Assembly: GCF_031179985.1 (NCBI RefSeq)
Contig: NZ_JAPSHJ010000036.1
Location: 5,155 to 39,965, forward strand
Length of the DNA: 34,811 nucleotides
Direction of reading: 5' to 3'
Source: Arthrobacter sp.
GTDB lineage: Bacteria > Actinomycetota > Actinomycetes > Actinomycetales > Micrococcaceae
Positions 1 through 6,857 of the stretch are shown in pieces. The notes under the pieces are model-generated. The model had not been told where the DNA came from. It made no database searches and saw only the letters and a list, made by a program, of their open reading frames with translations. Position numbers and translations under genes: made by a program. Numbering within the stretch: position 1 is the stretch's first letter; each line of letters opens with the position of its first letter.

Positions 1-749
1 GGGACATCAAACTGTGCCGTGACGTTGCCTTGGAGATCCTGACGGGAGGAAAGACCGCTACCCGGCAGGAGATGTTCGGGGCTTTCGAGGCTGCGGGTCA
101 GGTAACCAAGGAGCAGCGCGGAGTCCATCTGCTGGGCCTGCTGTGTCAAACCGCGTCGATCGTCCTCGGTCCCTTGGCAGGAAACCAGCAGAAGTTTGCT
201 GCGTTCGATGAGTGGATCCCCGAGTCGCGGAGCCTGGAACGCGAGGAGGGCATTGCCGAGTGGGTTCTTCGTTACATGCGCAGCCACGGGCCTGCCACTG
301 AACGTGACTTTTCCTGGTGGTCAGGCATCCCTCTTACCGAGGTCCGCCAGGGGTTGGGCTCGGCCGGGTCTGAGCTGGTCAAGCTGGTGTTTGAGGGGAC
401 CACTTACTGGCTCTCACGTTCCACGGCGGAACTGCTCGACGTCGGCGTACCCGGCGGGCGTTCGGTTCAGGCCCTCCCCGCCTTTGACGAGTTCCTCCTC
501 GGATACACCAACCGCAGCCTGGTCCTTCCCTCGGAGCATGCCGACAAGATCGTCCCCGGCGGCAACGGTGTGTTCAAGAAAATCATCGTGTCCGGGGGTG
601 CCGTGGTGGGGACATGGGGCGTGCAGGGGAGTGGTAGGGCTGCCGCCGTCGTGCCAATAACCTTCGACGAGGCCAAGCCTATGGGCTCCGCCGCAGCAGC
701 AGGTTTCCGCAAGGCCGGGGAACGCTACCTGACGTTCCTCGCCGGCTGA
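1..749 (+). CDS. Winged-helix DNA-binding protein, AlkZ-like/HTH_42 type (5' end missing)
   Basis: The reading frame is open from the left edge (first whole codon at 3), so the gene starts outside the window. A TTG at 30 opens the same frame, but coding potential continues upstream of it. About 248 C-terminal residues are visible. The segments AFDEFLLGYTNRSLVLP and the closing GTWGVQGSGR...VVPITFDEA strand pattern are typical of the actinobacterial winged-helix proteins annotated as HTH_42 or AlkZ-like. Some members of this family are DNA glycosylases that excise alkylated bases or unhook interstrand crosslinks; others are uncharacterised. The catalytic QxQ/QxD region of AlkZ would lie in the missing N-terminal part, so glycosylase activity cannot be judged. 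The stop is followed by GC-rich inverted repeats and no downstream partner gene. Confidence 0.75.
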   Translation, partial: DIKLCRDVALEILTGGKTATRQEMFGAFEAAGQVTKEQRGVHLLGLLCQTASIVLGPLAGNQQKFAAFDEWIPESRSLEREEGIAEWVLRYMRSHGPATERDFSWWSGIPLTEVRQGLGSAGSELVKLVFEGTTYWLSRSTAELLDVGVPGGRSVQALPAFDEFLLGYTNRSLVLPSEHADKIVPGGNGVFKKIIVSGGAVVGTWGVQGSGRAAAVVPITFDEAKPMGSAAAAGFRKAGERYLTFLAG

Positions 750-800
750 GGGCTGGGGGAGGCTTCACCGGCCCTGCCCCGCCCAACCGGCTCTGGGCAG

Positions 801-831
801 CTACGGCCTTGTGAGTTAGGGCCGGTCGTAG
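801..831. repeat. Imperfect hairpin downstream of the winged-helix gene
   Basis: CTACG at 801-805 pairs with CGTAG at 827-831, and an inner GGCC pairs with GGCC. It lies 52 nt after the stop codon of the first gene. There is no T-run, so any role as a terminator is uncertain. The rest of 750-932 shows no gene. Confidence 0.35.
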
Positions 832-932
832 GGCAAGGAGAAGCGCAGGAGCAAGAGCCGGAACTGCTGACTTCTCCACATATGACCGATGAGTGCTATC
901 GATACAAGGATTAATGCATCCAGCCTTGAAAC

Positions 933-1106
933 ATGAATCCCCACAAGCTGACCACGGTCATTGACTCGCGCTGGCCAGCACATTCGGTCGCCTCCACTCA
1001 CCAACTCGCTCAGGCTGAACTGGGTGATCGCGTCCTGACTCTCGGGGTGCGGTCCGGTGTGCTGCTTCGTCTGCGCCGCGGTGCGTATGTGCGATCGCCA
1101 GGGCTC
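933..1106 (+). pseudogene. Remnant of an AbiEi-type/DUF559-type N-terminal domain
   Basis: An ATG at 933 opens about 55 residues that resemble the N-terminal winged helix of actinobacterial proteins annotated as type IV toxin-antitoxin AbiEi-family antitoxin domain proteins, often followed by a DUF559 nuclease-like domain. The characteristic stretch is VASTHQLAQAELGDRVLTL followed by VRSGVLLRLRRGAYVRS. In intact members this leads into a further 200-250 residues. Here the similarity stops after YVRS. The frame continues to 1316 as low-complexity sequence that runs through an inverted repeat and into the 3' end of asd on the opposite strand. This looks like the 5' stub of a deleted gene. The assignment is by recognised sequence style and not by a search. 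Confidence 0.6.
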
Positions 1107-1137
1107 AGAAATGGTCGGTTGGCTAACCCACGCAAAG

Positions 1138-1195
1138 ACGGCCCTGCCCCACTGGAGCGGCCCGGGAAGGGGCAGTTCAAGCGGGGCAGGGCCGT
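1138..1195. terminator. Perfect 13-bp inverted repeat, possible asd terminator
   Basis: ACGGCCCTGCCCC at 1138-1150 is repeated in inverted form at 1183-1195 with a 32-base spacer that itself contains GGCAG/CTGCC elements. It lies 55 nt past the asd stop. The word CGGCCCTGCCCC also occurs at 769-780. On the minus strand the stem is followed only by CTTTGCG, so intrinsic termination would be weak; a factor-dependent or purely structural role is equally possible. Confidence 0.4.
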
Positions 1196-1249
1196 GATTG
1201 CGGTGAGCGGGGTGCTGGTGAGCGGGGTGAAGCGAAGAGAAGTGCGGGA

Positions 1250-2380
1250 CTACAGGGTGCCGGTGGCGATCTTCAGCATGCGGCGCAGCGGTTCGGCCGC
1301 ACCCCAGAGGAGCTGATCGCCAACGGTGAAGGCACTGATGTACTCCGGGCCCATCTCGAGCTTGCGGATTCGGCCGACGGGGATGTCCAGCGTGCCCGAT
1401 GCAGCCACCGGGGTGAGGCTCGCCATGGAGTCTTCCTTGGTGTTCGGCACCACCTTGGCCCACTCGTTGTCCGCAGCCAGGATGCTTTCAATCTCAGCTA
1501 CGGAGAGGTCTTCCCGGAGCTTGAGGGTCAGGGCTTGGGAGTGCGAGCGCATGGCGCCGATCCGGATGCACAGGCCGTCCATCATGATGTGGTTCTCGGC
1601 GGAGGTGCCGAGGATCTTGTTGGTCTCCACGCCCGCCTTCCACTCTTCCTTTGACTGGCCGTTGCCCAGGTCAGCGTCAATCCAAGGGATCAGCGAGCCG
1701 GCCAGCGGAACACCGAACTGGGTGGCGTCGATGTCGCTCCGCTGGTGGGCCAGGACCTTGCGGTCGATGTCCAGGATGGCCGACGCCGGGTCGTCCAGTT
1801 CCGTGGTGACCTCGGCATTGAGCGTGCCGAACTGGCTGAGCAGCTCGCGCATATGCCGCGCACCGCCGCCGGAGGCAGCCTGGTACGTCATGGACGTGCC
1901 CCACTCGACGAGGCCGTTCTTGAACAGGCCACCGAGGCCCATCAGCATGCAGGACACGGTGCAGTTGCCGCCGATGAAGTCCTTGGTACCGTTCACCAGG
2001 CCCTTGTCGATGACGTCGCGGTTGATCGGGTCGAGCACGATGATCGAGTCATCGCTCATACGCAGGGTGGAGGCGGCGTCGATCCACAGGCCGTCCCAGC
2101 CGCGGCTGCGCAGCTCGGTGTGGACGCGTTTGGTGTAATCGCCGCCTTGTGCGGTGACAATAATGGGCAGCTTAGCCAGCGTGTCGACGTCGAACGCGTC
2201 CTCGAGCTTGCCTGAGCCTTCTGCGAAAGAAGGCGCGGCACCTCCTGCATTCGAGGTGGAGAAGAACACCGGGTTGATGTTGGCGAAGTCGCCCTCGTCC
2301 TGCATGCGCTGCATGAGGACGGAACCGACCATGCCGCGCCATCCGACCAGGCCGACGGAAGGGGTAGCTGCTGTAGTCAT
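1250..2380 (-). CDS. asd: Aspartate-semialdehyde dehydrogenase
   Basis: The 376-residue enzyme reduces L-aspartyl-4-phosphate to L-aspartate-4-semialdehyde with NADPH, the branch point to lysine/diaminopimelate, threonine, methionine and isoleucine. The N-terminus [18 protein letters not shown] is the Rossmann dinucleotide loop. [11 protein letters not shown] carries the catalytic cysteine (Cys140), and [15 protein letters not shown] is the following conserved block. The length and the WRGMVGS and GGGARHM motifs match the E. coli-type Asd rather than the shorter Gram-positive form. The gene stands alone: its 5' neighbour is the end of the WXG100 operon and no lysC is seen in the window. The ATG at 2380 has no Shine-Dalgarno sequence. 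A TAAACT box lies 7 bases before it, so the transcript may be leaderless. Confidence 0.95.
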   Translation of the reverse strand: MTTAATPSVGLVGWRGMVGSVLMQRMQDEGDFANINPVFFSTSNAGGAAPSFAEGSGKLEDAFDVDTLAKLPIIVTAQGGDYTKRVHTELRSRGWDGLWIDAASTLRMSDDSIIVLDPINRDVIDKGLVNGTKDFIGGNCTVSCMLMGLGGLFKNGLVEWGTSMTYQAASGGGARHMRELLSQFGTLNAEVTTELDDPASAILDIDRKVLAHQRSDIDATQFGVPLAGSLIPWIDADLGNGQSKEEWKAGVETNKILGTSAENHIMMDGLCIRIGAMRSHSQALTLKLREDLSVAEIESILAADNEWAKVVPNTKEDSMASLTPVAASGTLDIPVGRIRKLEMGPEYISAFTVGDQLLWGAAEPLRRMLKIATGTL

Positions 2381-2386
2381 TCGTCC

Positions 2387-2392
2387 AGTTTA
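2387..2392 (-). promoter_or_regulatory. Candidate -10 box for a leaderless asd transcript
   Basis: Read on the minus strand this is TAAACT, fitting the actinobacterial TANNNT -10 pattern. Transcription would start about at the A of the asd ATG at 2380. No convincing -35 box is seen and there is no ribosome-binding site between box and start codon. Confidence 0.4.
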
Positions 2393-2548
2393 GACTTCGG
2401 AACGCGCATGGCGCAGTCGGTTACGTCACTATGCGCGCGGAGCACGACGTCGGTACTCGCCGCATGCCCCTAGGGGTTGTTCCCTCTTCACCAACAGCAT
2501 TGGGAGCAGCACCTATGAGGTCAGGAACAACAGCCCTGTCATGGGGTC

Positions 2549-2950
2549 CTATTCAACAGGCCGCGGCAGATTACGGGCCCTCCGCAGCTTCTCGGCCTTG
2601 CGTTCCTTGAAGTAGCTTGACCAACCGGCGAGGAGGGGAATGAGGATCAGCAGGTACATCCACCAGATCTCGCGCAGGATGTGCCACTGATCAGTCAGGG
2701 CCATCTGCAAGATTCCGTACAGCATCCCGCCAAAAGCCAGGCTGATCAGGACTGCGAGGAACAGCAAGCCCGCTGAGCTGTTAACGGGCTTAACCAGGCT
2801 GACACCATCGTCCTTGCGGACGCCGTACTCCTCAGACGTATAACCCACCAGCTCACCATTTTCGGCGCGGCGGTGGATCAGCTGTTGGTCGGAGGACCGG
2901 GACTGCTCGTAGCCTGGATCCTGGGGGACTCCCTTACTGCGCCTGGCCAC
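2549..2950 (-). CDS. Small two-helix membrane protein of the WXG100 operon
   Basis: Family not recognised. From a GTG at 2950 the product is 133 residues. The first 55 are hydrophilic. Two hydrophobic segments follow (about residues 58-78, AGLLFLAVLISLAFGGMLYG, and about 95-115, IWWMYLLILIPLLAGWSSYF), then a basic tail rich in Lys/Arg (FKERKAEKLRRARNL). The frame stays open upstream to 3058, but that part overlaps the preceding gene completely; the GTG at 2950 gives a 17-nt overlap and is the more economical start. It is the third and last gene of an operon with a WXG100-type protein. A small membrane protein in that position could be an immunity or secretion-accessory protein, but this is inference from position only. 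Confidence 0.6.
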   Translation of the reverse strand: MARRSKGVPQDPGYEQSRSSDQQLIHRRAENGELVGYTSEEYGVRKDDGVSLVKPVNSSAGLLFLAVLISLAFGGMLYGILQMALTDQWHILREIWWMYLLILIPLLAGWSSYFKERKAEKLRRARNLPRPVE

Positions 2951-3590
2951 GGGAGTTCGCAATCGCTGCCAGCAGCCCGGCGTCGTCCAGGACCATGGTT
3001 TCGGCGACCTCGTCCTTGTCGAAATCCGGGATGCCGGTGGTCCAAGTATCGTTCTCACACCGAATCAGCAGGTGCTGTTCGGAGTCCATTGTCTTGAAGA
3101 CGAGGTAGGCGGAGCCGCCATGATTTTGCTGTACATGTTGCTGCACCACCCGAAGTGTAGCTTCCGCCGACGTGATGCTGGGGTCCTGGGCAAATACGAA
3201 CCAGGTGCCGAGCAGCCGGGGTTGAAGCATCAGCGATACGCCGGGTGCTTCCAGGAGAGCGACGTTGTCCATGGTCTCACCCGTCAGCAGCGCGATCTCC
3301 GTCCAACGGGTCGCGCTGCCGAAGGCAGTGGCTACTGCGGCTGCGACACCGGTCACTCCCAGCTGCCCGTTATCATCAACGGTGGCCATATCTCGCGCCA
3401 GGAGCGATGATGCGCCGGCCGTGGATAGGGTGACATCGTCGACCATTTCCTCGGCGCGGAAAACGCTGACGGTTCTGTTTCGCGCCGGACCTTCAAAAAC
3501 GTTCAGAAGATAGGCAAACTCGCCCACGCCGAAGCCGATGACATCTACGCCGAGGCGAGGCTCTTGCTGGGTCTGGTCCTGAATAGTCAT
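2934..3590 (-). CDS. Hypothetical protein, second gene of the WXG100 operon
   Basis: The 218-residue soluble protein is not recognised. It has no signal peptide or membrane segment. It reads as alternating strands and helices, with an acidic C-terminal half containing YLVFKTMDSEQHLLIRC and WTTGIPDFDKDEVAETM. The ATG at 3590 is 9 nt after the stop of the WXG100 gene, and its last codons overlap the next gene. Soluble proteins encoded directly after WXG100/ESX substrates are often substrate chaperones (EspG-like) or immunity proteins. The length is near that of EspG-type chaperones, but I could not identify family motifs, so either role is a hypothesis. The frame is well supported by operon spacing and codon use. 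Confidence 0.65.
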   Translation of the reverse strand: MTIQDQTQQEPRLGVDVIGFGVGEFAYLLNVFEGPARNRTVSVFRAEEMVDDVTLSTAGASSLLARDMATVDDNGQLGVTGVAAAVATAFGSATRWTEIALLTGETMDNVALLEAPGVSLMLQPRLLGTWFVFAQDPSITSAEATLRVVQQHVQQNHGGSAYLVFKTMDSEQHLLIRCENDTWTTGIPDFDKDEVAETMVLDDAGLLAAIANSRGQAQ

Positions 3591-3599
3591 GCTTCTCTC

Positions 3600-4700
3600 C
3601 TAATCGCCGATCCCGAAGAACTTGCCTACGGACTTGCCAGCATCCACCAGATTGTCTTTCGTGTCGCTAACGAATTTTCCGGGATCCTGCACGGCGTTTG
3701 CTATGCCTTCGCCAATGTTCTTCCCGACGCTGCTGATGGTGTCCCAGTTTTCGTAGATGGCAACTCCAACACTGGCGACCTGACAGACAGTCCCGGCGGG
3801 CGGTGGCAGGAAACATCCAACCCCGAGGCCAGCTTTGAGGGCGCCCCCCACGCCGCCCTTGATATCGCCGTTGGCGAAGGCGTTGACCGAGTCGATCGCG
3901 CTGAAGCCGACACCGGCCCAGCCCAGCCCGCGTGCGAGGCCACTCTTACCCAGCCATTCCAGCTTGGTACCCGCACCGATCAAGGGCTTTTCCTCCAGCA
4001 ACGGGGCGAGCCTGGAAAGTCCGGGGTGCTGGTGCAGGTTCTTCAGCGAGGCAAGGTCTGTTGCTTTATCGATGATGCCGATTCCGCGGTTTGCTTTCGA
4101 GGAGTTGCTCAGAAGGCCCTCAAGCGCTGCCGTCCCTTTTGTGGTCTGCAGCAAATGGCGGGTATCAAAAACGGGGCCTCCGAGCCGGTGCAGGCCTCTT
4201 GACAGCAACGCCTGAGCTGCCTCCGCCCGATGGTTCTTAAGTACCCAGCCGTACTGCCCTACATGCTTGGCCAGGGTAAGTGGAGCTTTGATGAACTTCT
4301 GAGTCGTCAGGCCTGTCCTGAGCGCACCAATGCCGCCCATGAGCACGCCACCGAGCACTGCCGGCAGCGCCCAGCCGGAACCGGCCGAACCCGAGCTACC
4401 CAGGGGCCCACCACCGGAACCGGGGGCGGCATCGCTCGCCTTCTCTTGCTGGTTAGCGTTCTCGAGGAGCTTTTTGGATTCCTCCTTGAGACGGTCGGCG
4501 GCTCGCTGCAGGAGAGCATGGTGATTTCCGTTCCAATCGGAGCGGAACTGGAGGGCGTCATTGCCTTTCCACGAAGTGTTGTTGTTGATCTGGCTGGTCA
4601 GCAGCGTGGATTGCTGCTGGAGGCTCTCTGAAGCCTGACCAAACTGCTGTGCGAGCGTCCGCAACTGTGCGACGTCAGCGCCCCAGAAGTTCCCAGTCAT
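3600..4700 (-). CDS. WXG100-type protein with a glycine-rich, membrane-active-looking C-terminal region
   Basis: The 366-residue protein begins with a WXG100/ESAT-6-like helical hairpin. About residues 8-40 form the first helix, SWKG (Trp44-x-Gly46) is the turn, and residues 48-90 form the second helix, ending in a Glu/Lys/Gln-rich stretch. A Gly/Ser linker follows (about 95-113), then a hydrophobic segment (about 115-135, WALPAVLGGVLMGGIGALRT). A long region with further Gly/Ala-rich helices comes next, including GVGGALKAGLGVGCFLPPPAG, and the amphipathic C-terminus ends in VGKFFGIGD. WXG100 modules direct proteins to type VII (ESX) secretion. No nuclease or other catalytic motif was seen. 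The ATG at 4700 is chosen because GGGGGA lies just upstream; the frame is open to 4793 but without such a site. The gene leads a three-gene operon. No ESX ATPase or membrane core is in the window. Confidence 0.8.
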   Translation of the reverse strand: MTGNFWGADVAQLRTLAQQFGQASESLQQQSTLLTSQINNNTSWKGNDALQFRSDWNGNHHALLQRAADRLKEESKKLLENANQQEKASDAAPGSGGGPLGSSGSAGSGWALPAVLGGVLMGGIGALRTGLTTQKFIKAPLTLAKHVGQYGWVLKNHRAEAAQALLSRGLHRLGGPVFDTRHLLQTTKGTAALEGLLSNSSKANRGIGIIDKATDLASLKNLHQHPGLSRLAPLLEEKPLIGAGTKLEWLGKSGLARGLGWAGVGFSAIDSVNAFANGDIKGGVGGALKAGLGVGCFLPPPAGTVCQVASVGVAIYENWDTISSVGKNIGEGIANAVQDPGKFVSDTKDNLVDAGKSVGKFFGIGD

Positions 4701-4782
4701 CCAAATCCCCCAAAGGTCCCGTATGGAACAGCGTGAATGCTGCCCTGCCGAACAAACTGTAGCTACTTCAAGCCGACACTGC

Positions 4783-4823
4783 GATGGGGCCAACTCCCCA
4801 TCAGTAGCGGGGCTGGCTCCCCG
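4783..4823 (-). terminator. Tandem GC-rich hairpins after the thyA-dfrA operon
   Basis: Two adjacent hairpins lie downstream of the 72-residue membrane protein: CGGGG/CCCCG (4808-4823) and GATGGGG/CCCCATC (4783-4802). Their loops are similar. Neither is followed by a T-run. They separate the thyA-dfrA operon from the WXG100 operon, whose promoter must lie between here and 4700. Confidence 0.45.
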
Positions 4824-4843
4824 TCAGGACGCCCAAACGCCAC

Positions 4844-5062
4844 TTACGAGCCAGGATGCTCCGTAAGCAGCAACTGTTTCCGAGTCCGGATGGCATAGAA
4901 AGCGCCGAAGGCAAAGACCTGGGCCACAACAACCAGCACAATGATGCCGACGATCTTGTTTCCGCCCAGGATCATGGTCAGTCCCACGATCGCGGAGAGC
5001 AGCGCGAGCAGCGGCAGCAGCATGTAGCCCAGCACGAACAGGGTTTCTGGTTTCTTCAGCAT
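4844..5062 (-). CDS. Small two-helix membrane protein downstream of dfrA
   Basis: The 72-residue product starts MLKKPETLFVLGYMLLPLL and has two hydrophobic helices (about residues 8-30 and 36-58), then a short charged tail. The function is not recognised. Its ATG at 5062 comes two bases after the dfrA TAG stop (TAGGGATG), so the two genes are certainly co-transcribed and probably translationally coupled. An open frame reaching 5161 exists upstream but overlaps dfrA and is not favoured. Similar short membrane proteins appear next to thyA-dfrA in related actinobacteria as far as I recall, but no role is established. Confidence 0.7.
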   Translation of the reverse strand: MLKKPETLFVLGYMLLPLLALLSAIVGLTMILGGNKIVGIIVLVVVAQVFAFGAFYAIRTRKQLLLTEHPGS

Positions 5063-5064
5063 CC

Positions 5065-5658
5065 CTACGCACCCTTCCGGCGCCATACGGTGAACCGGTA
5101 GCGGGTGCCGTTGGCCGCGGTCAGCCAGCCCTTTGGCGGCTCGTTGTCCGAGTTCTCCCATTCGTAACCGAGCTCGGGGGCGTAAGTGTCGCCGTCGGCC
5201 TCTGAATCGATGAAGGTGACCACGGCGACGTCGGCGATGTCCACGGACTGCGCGAAGATTTCCCCGCCGCCCAGGATCCAGACGGTACCCCCGCCGGGCA
5301 CGAACTGGGACTCGAGCAGTGCGTCATCCAGGGACTTCACGACGACGGCGCCCTCCGCTTCGGGAGTGCTGCCCCAGTTTTCCTGGCGGGTTATCACGAT
5401 GTTGGTGCGGCCGGGCAGCGGACGGTACTTCGCTGGGAAGGACAGCCACGTCTTGCGCCCCATGATGACCGGGTGACCTGCGGTGAGCTTCGTGAAGTGT
5501 TTCAGGTCCTCAGGAAGGTGCCACGGCATATCGCCGTCCATGCCGATCACGCCGGCCGTGGTCTGTGCCCACACCAAACCCACGCCGGTGATGCTTGCAG
5601 CCAGGTCCGCTGTGAAACCTTCCGGCGCTGCCTGCGGTTCGGAATCTTTGCTGTTCAT
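5065..5658 (-). CDS. dfrA: Dihydrofolate reductase
   Basis: The 197-residue enzyme reduces 7,8-dihydrofolate to tetrahydrofolate with NADPH, regenerating the folate that thymidylate synthase oxidises. After a 22-residue N-terminal extension rich in acidic residues and Ala, the fold begins at [28 protein letters not shown] carries the active-site acid (Asp51, equivalent to E. coli Asp27). [12 protein letters not shown] and [10 protein letters not shown] are the NADPH-binding elements, and [12 protein letters not shown] is the conserved glycine loop. The ATG overlaps the thyA stop codon in an ATGA arrangement, so both enzymes of the thymidylate cycle are translated from one message. The insert between GRTNIVITR and the WILGGGE block is of ordinary length. 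The gene is also called folA. Confidence 0.95.
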   Translation of the reverse strand: MNSKDSEPQAAPEGFTADLAASITGVGLVWAQTTAGVIGMDGDMPWHLPEDLKHFTKLTAGHPVIMGRKTWLSFPAKYRPLPGRTNIVITRQENWGSTPEAEGAVVVKSLDDALLESQFVPGGGTVWILGGGEIFAQSVDIADVAVVTFIDSEADGDTYAPELGYEWENSDNEPPKGWLTAANGTRYRFTVWRRKGA

Positions 5659-6458
5659 ACGGCGATCGGGGCCTTAATCGTGGGGTGGTGCTGATAGCCA
5701 ACCACTTCGAAGTCGTCCAGGGTGTAGTCAAAAATGGAGGCAGGCTTGCGGTTGATCTTCAGCTGGGGATATTCATACGGTTCCCGGGCGAGCTGCTTCA
5801 GGACCTGGTCCATGTGATTCTCGTAGATGTGCACGTCGCCGCCGGTCCAGACAAATTCCCCCGGCTCCAGTCCTACCTGCTGTGCCAACATGCACGTAAG
5901 CAGGGCATAGGACGCTATGTTGAAGGGAACACCCAGGAAGGTATCTGCTGAACGCTGGTAAAGCTGGCAGGAGAGCTTCCCGTCAGCCACATAGAACTGG
6001 AAGAACGCGTGGCACGGGGGCAGCGCCATGTCCTGGAGTTCGGCAACATTCCAAGCGGAAACGATGTGCCGGCGGGAGTCGGGGTTGGCCTTCAGGTTTT
6101 CCACGAGCTCGGCGATCTGGTCGATGTGCCCGCCGTCCGGAGTGGGCCAGCTGCGCCACTGGACGCCGTAAACGGGGCCGAGTTCGCCGTCGGCATCTGC
6201 CCATTCGTTCCAGATGGTGACGCCCTGGTCCTGCATCCACTTCACGTTGGTTTCGCCGCGCAGGAACCACAGCAGCTCCACCGCCACTGACTTGAAGTGG
6301 ACCCTCTTGGTGGTGATCAGGGGGAAGCTTTTGGTGAGGTTAAAGCGCATCTGGCGGCCGAATACGCTGCGCGTACCTGTGCCGGTCCGGTCTGATTTGT
6401 GGGTGCCATGTTCCAGCACGTCACGCAGGAGGTCTTCATAGGGCGTTGGAATGCTCAC
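5655..6458 (-). CDS. thyA: Thymidylate synthase (ThyA)
   Basis: The 267-residue enzyme methylates dUMP to dTMP using 5,10-methylenetetrahydrofolate. Its length is close to the 264 residues of E. coli Thy[13 protein letters not shown] is the phosphate-binding arginine loop, and [12 protein letters not shown] holds the nucleophile Cys149. [20 protein letters not shown] contains the second arginine and the conserved Asn, and [18 protein letters not shown] is the C-terminal block. The start is GTG at 6458, 9 nt after the stop of the GntR-type regulator, with CTGGAAC as a weak ribosome-binding site. The position makes thyA the third gene of a five-gene operon. No thyX is seen in this window. Confidence 0.96.
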   Translation of the reverse strand: MSIPTPYEDLLRDVLEHGTHKSDRTGTGTRSVFGRQMRFNLTKSFPLITTKRVHFKSVAVELLWFLRGETNVKWMQDQGVTIWNEWADADGELGPVYGVQWRSWPTPDGGHIDQIAELVENLKANPDSRRHIVSAWNVAELQDMALPPCHAFFQFYVADGKLSCQLYQRSADTFLGVPFNIASYALLTCMLAQQVGLEPGEFVWTGGDVHIYENHMDQVLKQLAREPYEYPQLKINRKPASIFDYTLDDFEVVGYQHHPTIKAPIAV

Positions 6459-6467
6459 GGTTCCAGT

Positions 6468-6857
6468 CTACTGACGCTCACCAAGACGTTCTGCCAGGAG
6501 CCGAAGCAGTGTGTCGTTCGCCAGCCCGGCCTTGCGGCCCTCGGCTATGTAATGTTCGACGGCGGCAGTCACCGTCTCTGCTGTCTCAACGGAGCCCGGG
6601 GCCGAGACGGCAGGCATGCCGACGACGACAGTCCCGTTCCGTCGTCGCGTCTCGATCAGGCCGGCTTGCTCAAGCTCCTTGTACGCCCTGGCGACGGTTC
6701 CGGCCGCGAGGCCGAGGTCCGCGGCGAGACCACGCACTGCCGGCAGTCTGGTTCCCGACTCAAGGGCGCCGAGGGCGATGAGGGAGGAAATCTGTACCCT
6801 GATCTGTTCATAGGGAGGGGTGGCGGAACTTAAATTGACGGAGATGTCGACGGTCAC
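6468..6857 (-). CDS. GntR-family regulator, YtrA type
   Basis: The 129-residue DNA-binding protein has the short YtrA-type architecture: an N-terminal winged helix (about residues 14-78) and only about 45 residues after it, far shorter than the FadR or HutC effector domains. PPYEQIRVQISSLIALGALE is the opening helix, GTRLPAVRGLAADLGLAAGTVARAY is the helix-turn-helix, and GLIETRRRNGTVVV is the wing. YtrA-type regulators usually repress their own operon and are often encoded next to a membrane transporter. Here the GTG start overlaps the stop of the membrane protein gene (GTGA), and thyA follows 9 nt later. The 13-bp palindrome at 8528-8557 is the obvious operator candidate. Confidence 0.9.
   Translation of the reverse strand: MTVDISVNLSSATPPYEQIRVQISSLIALGALESGTRLPAVRGLAADLGLAAGTVARAYKELEQAGLIETRRRNGTVVVGMPAVSAPGSVETAETVTAAVEHYIAEGRKAGLANDTLLRLLAERLGERQ

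Noticed and set aside
2467..2476. CCCCTAGGGG palindrome upstream of asd as an operator
   Set aside because: It is a ten-base palindrome in GC-rich DNA with no second element or matching regulator nearby, so chance is likely.
4701..4793. Longer start of the WXG100 protein at 4793
   Set aside because: The extra 31 residues are Cys/Arg/Ser-rich and not helical, and the internal ATG at 4700 has a good ribosome-binding site and begins the typical WXG100 helix.
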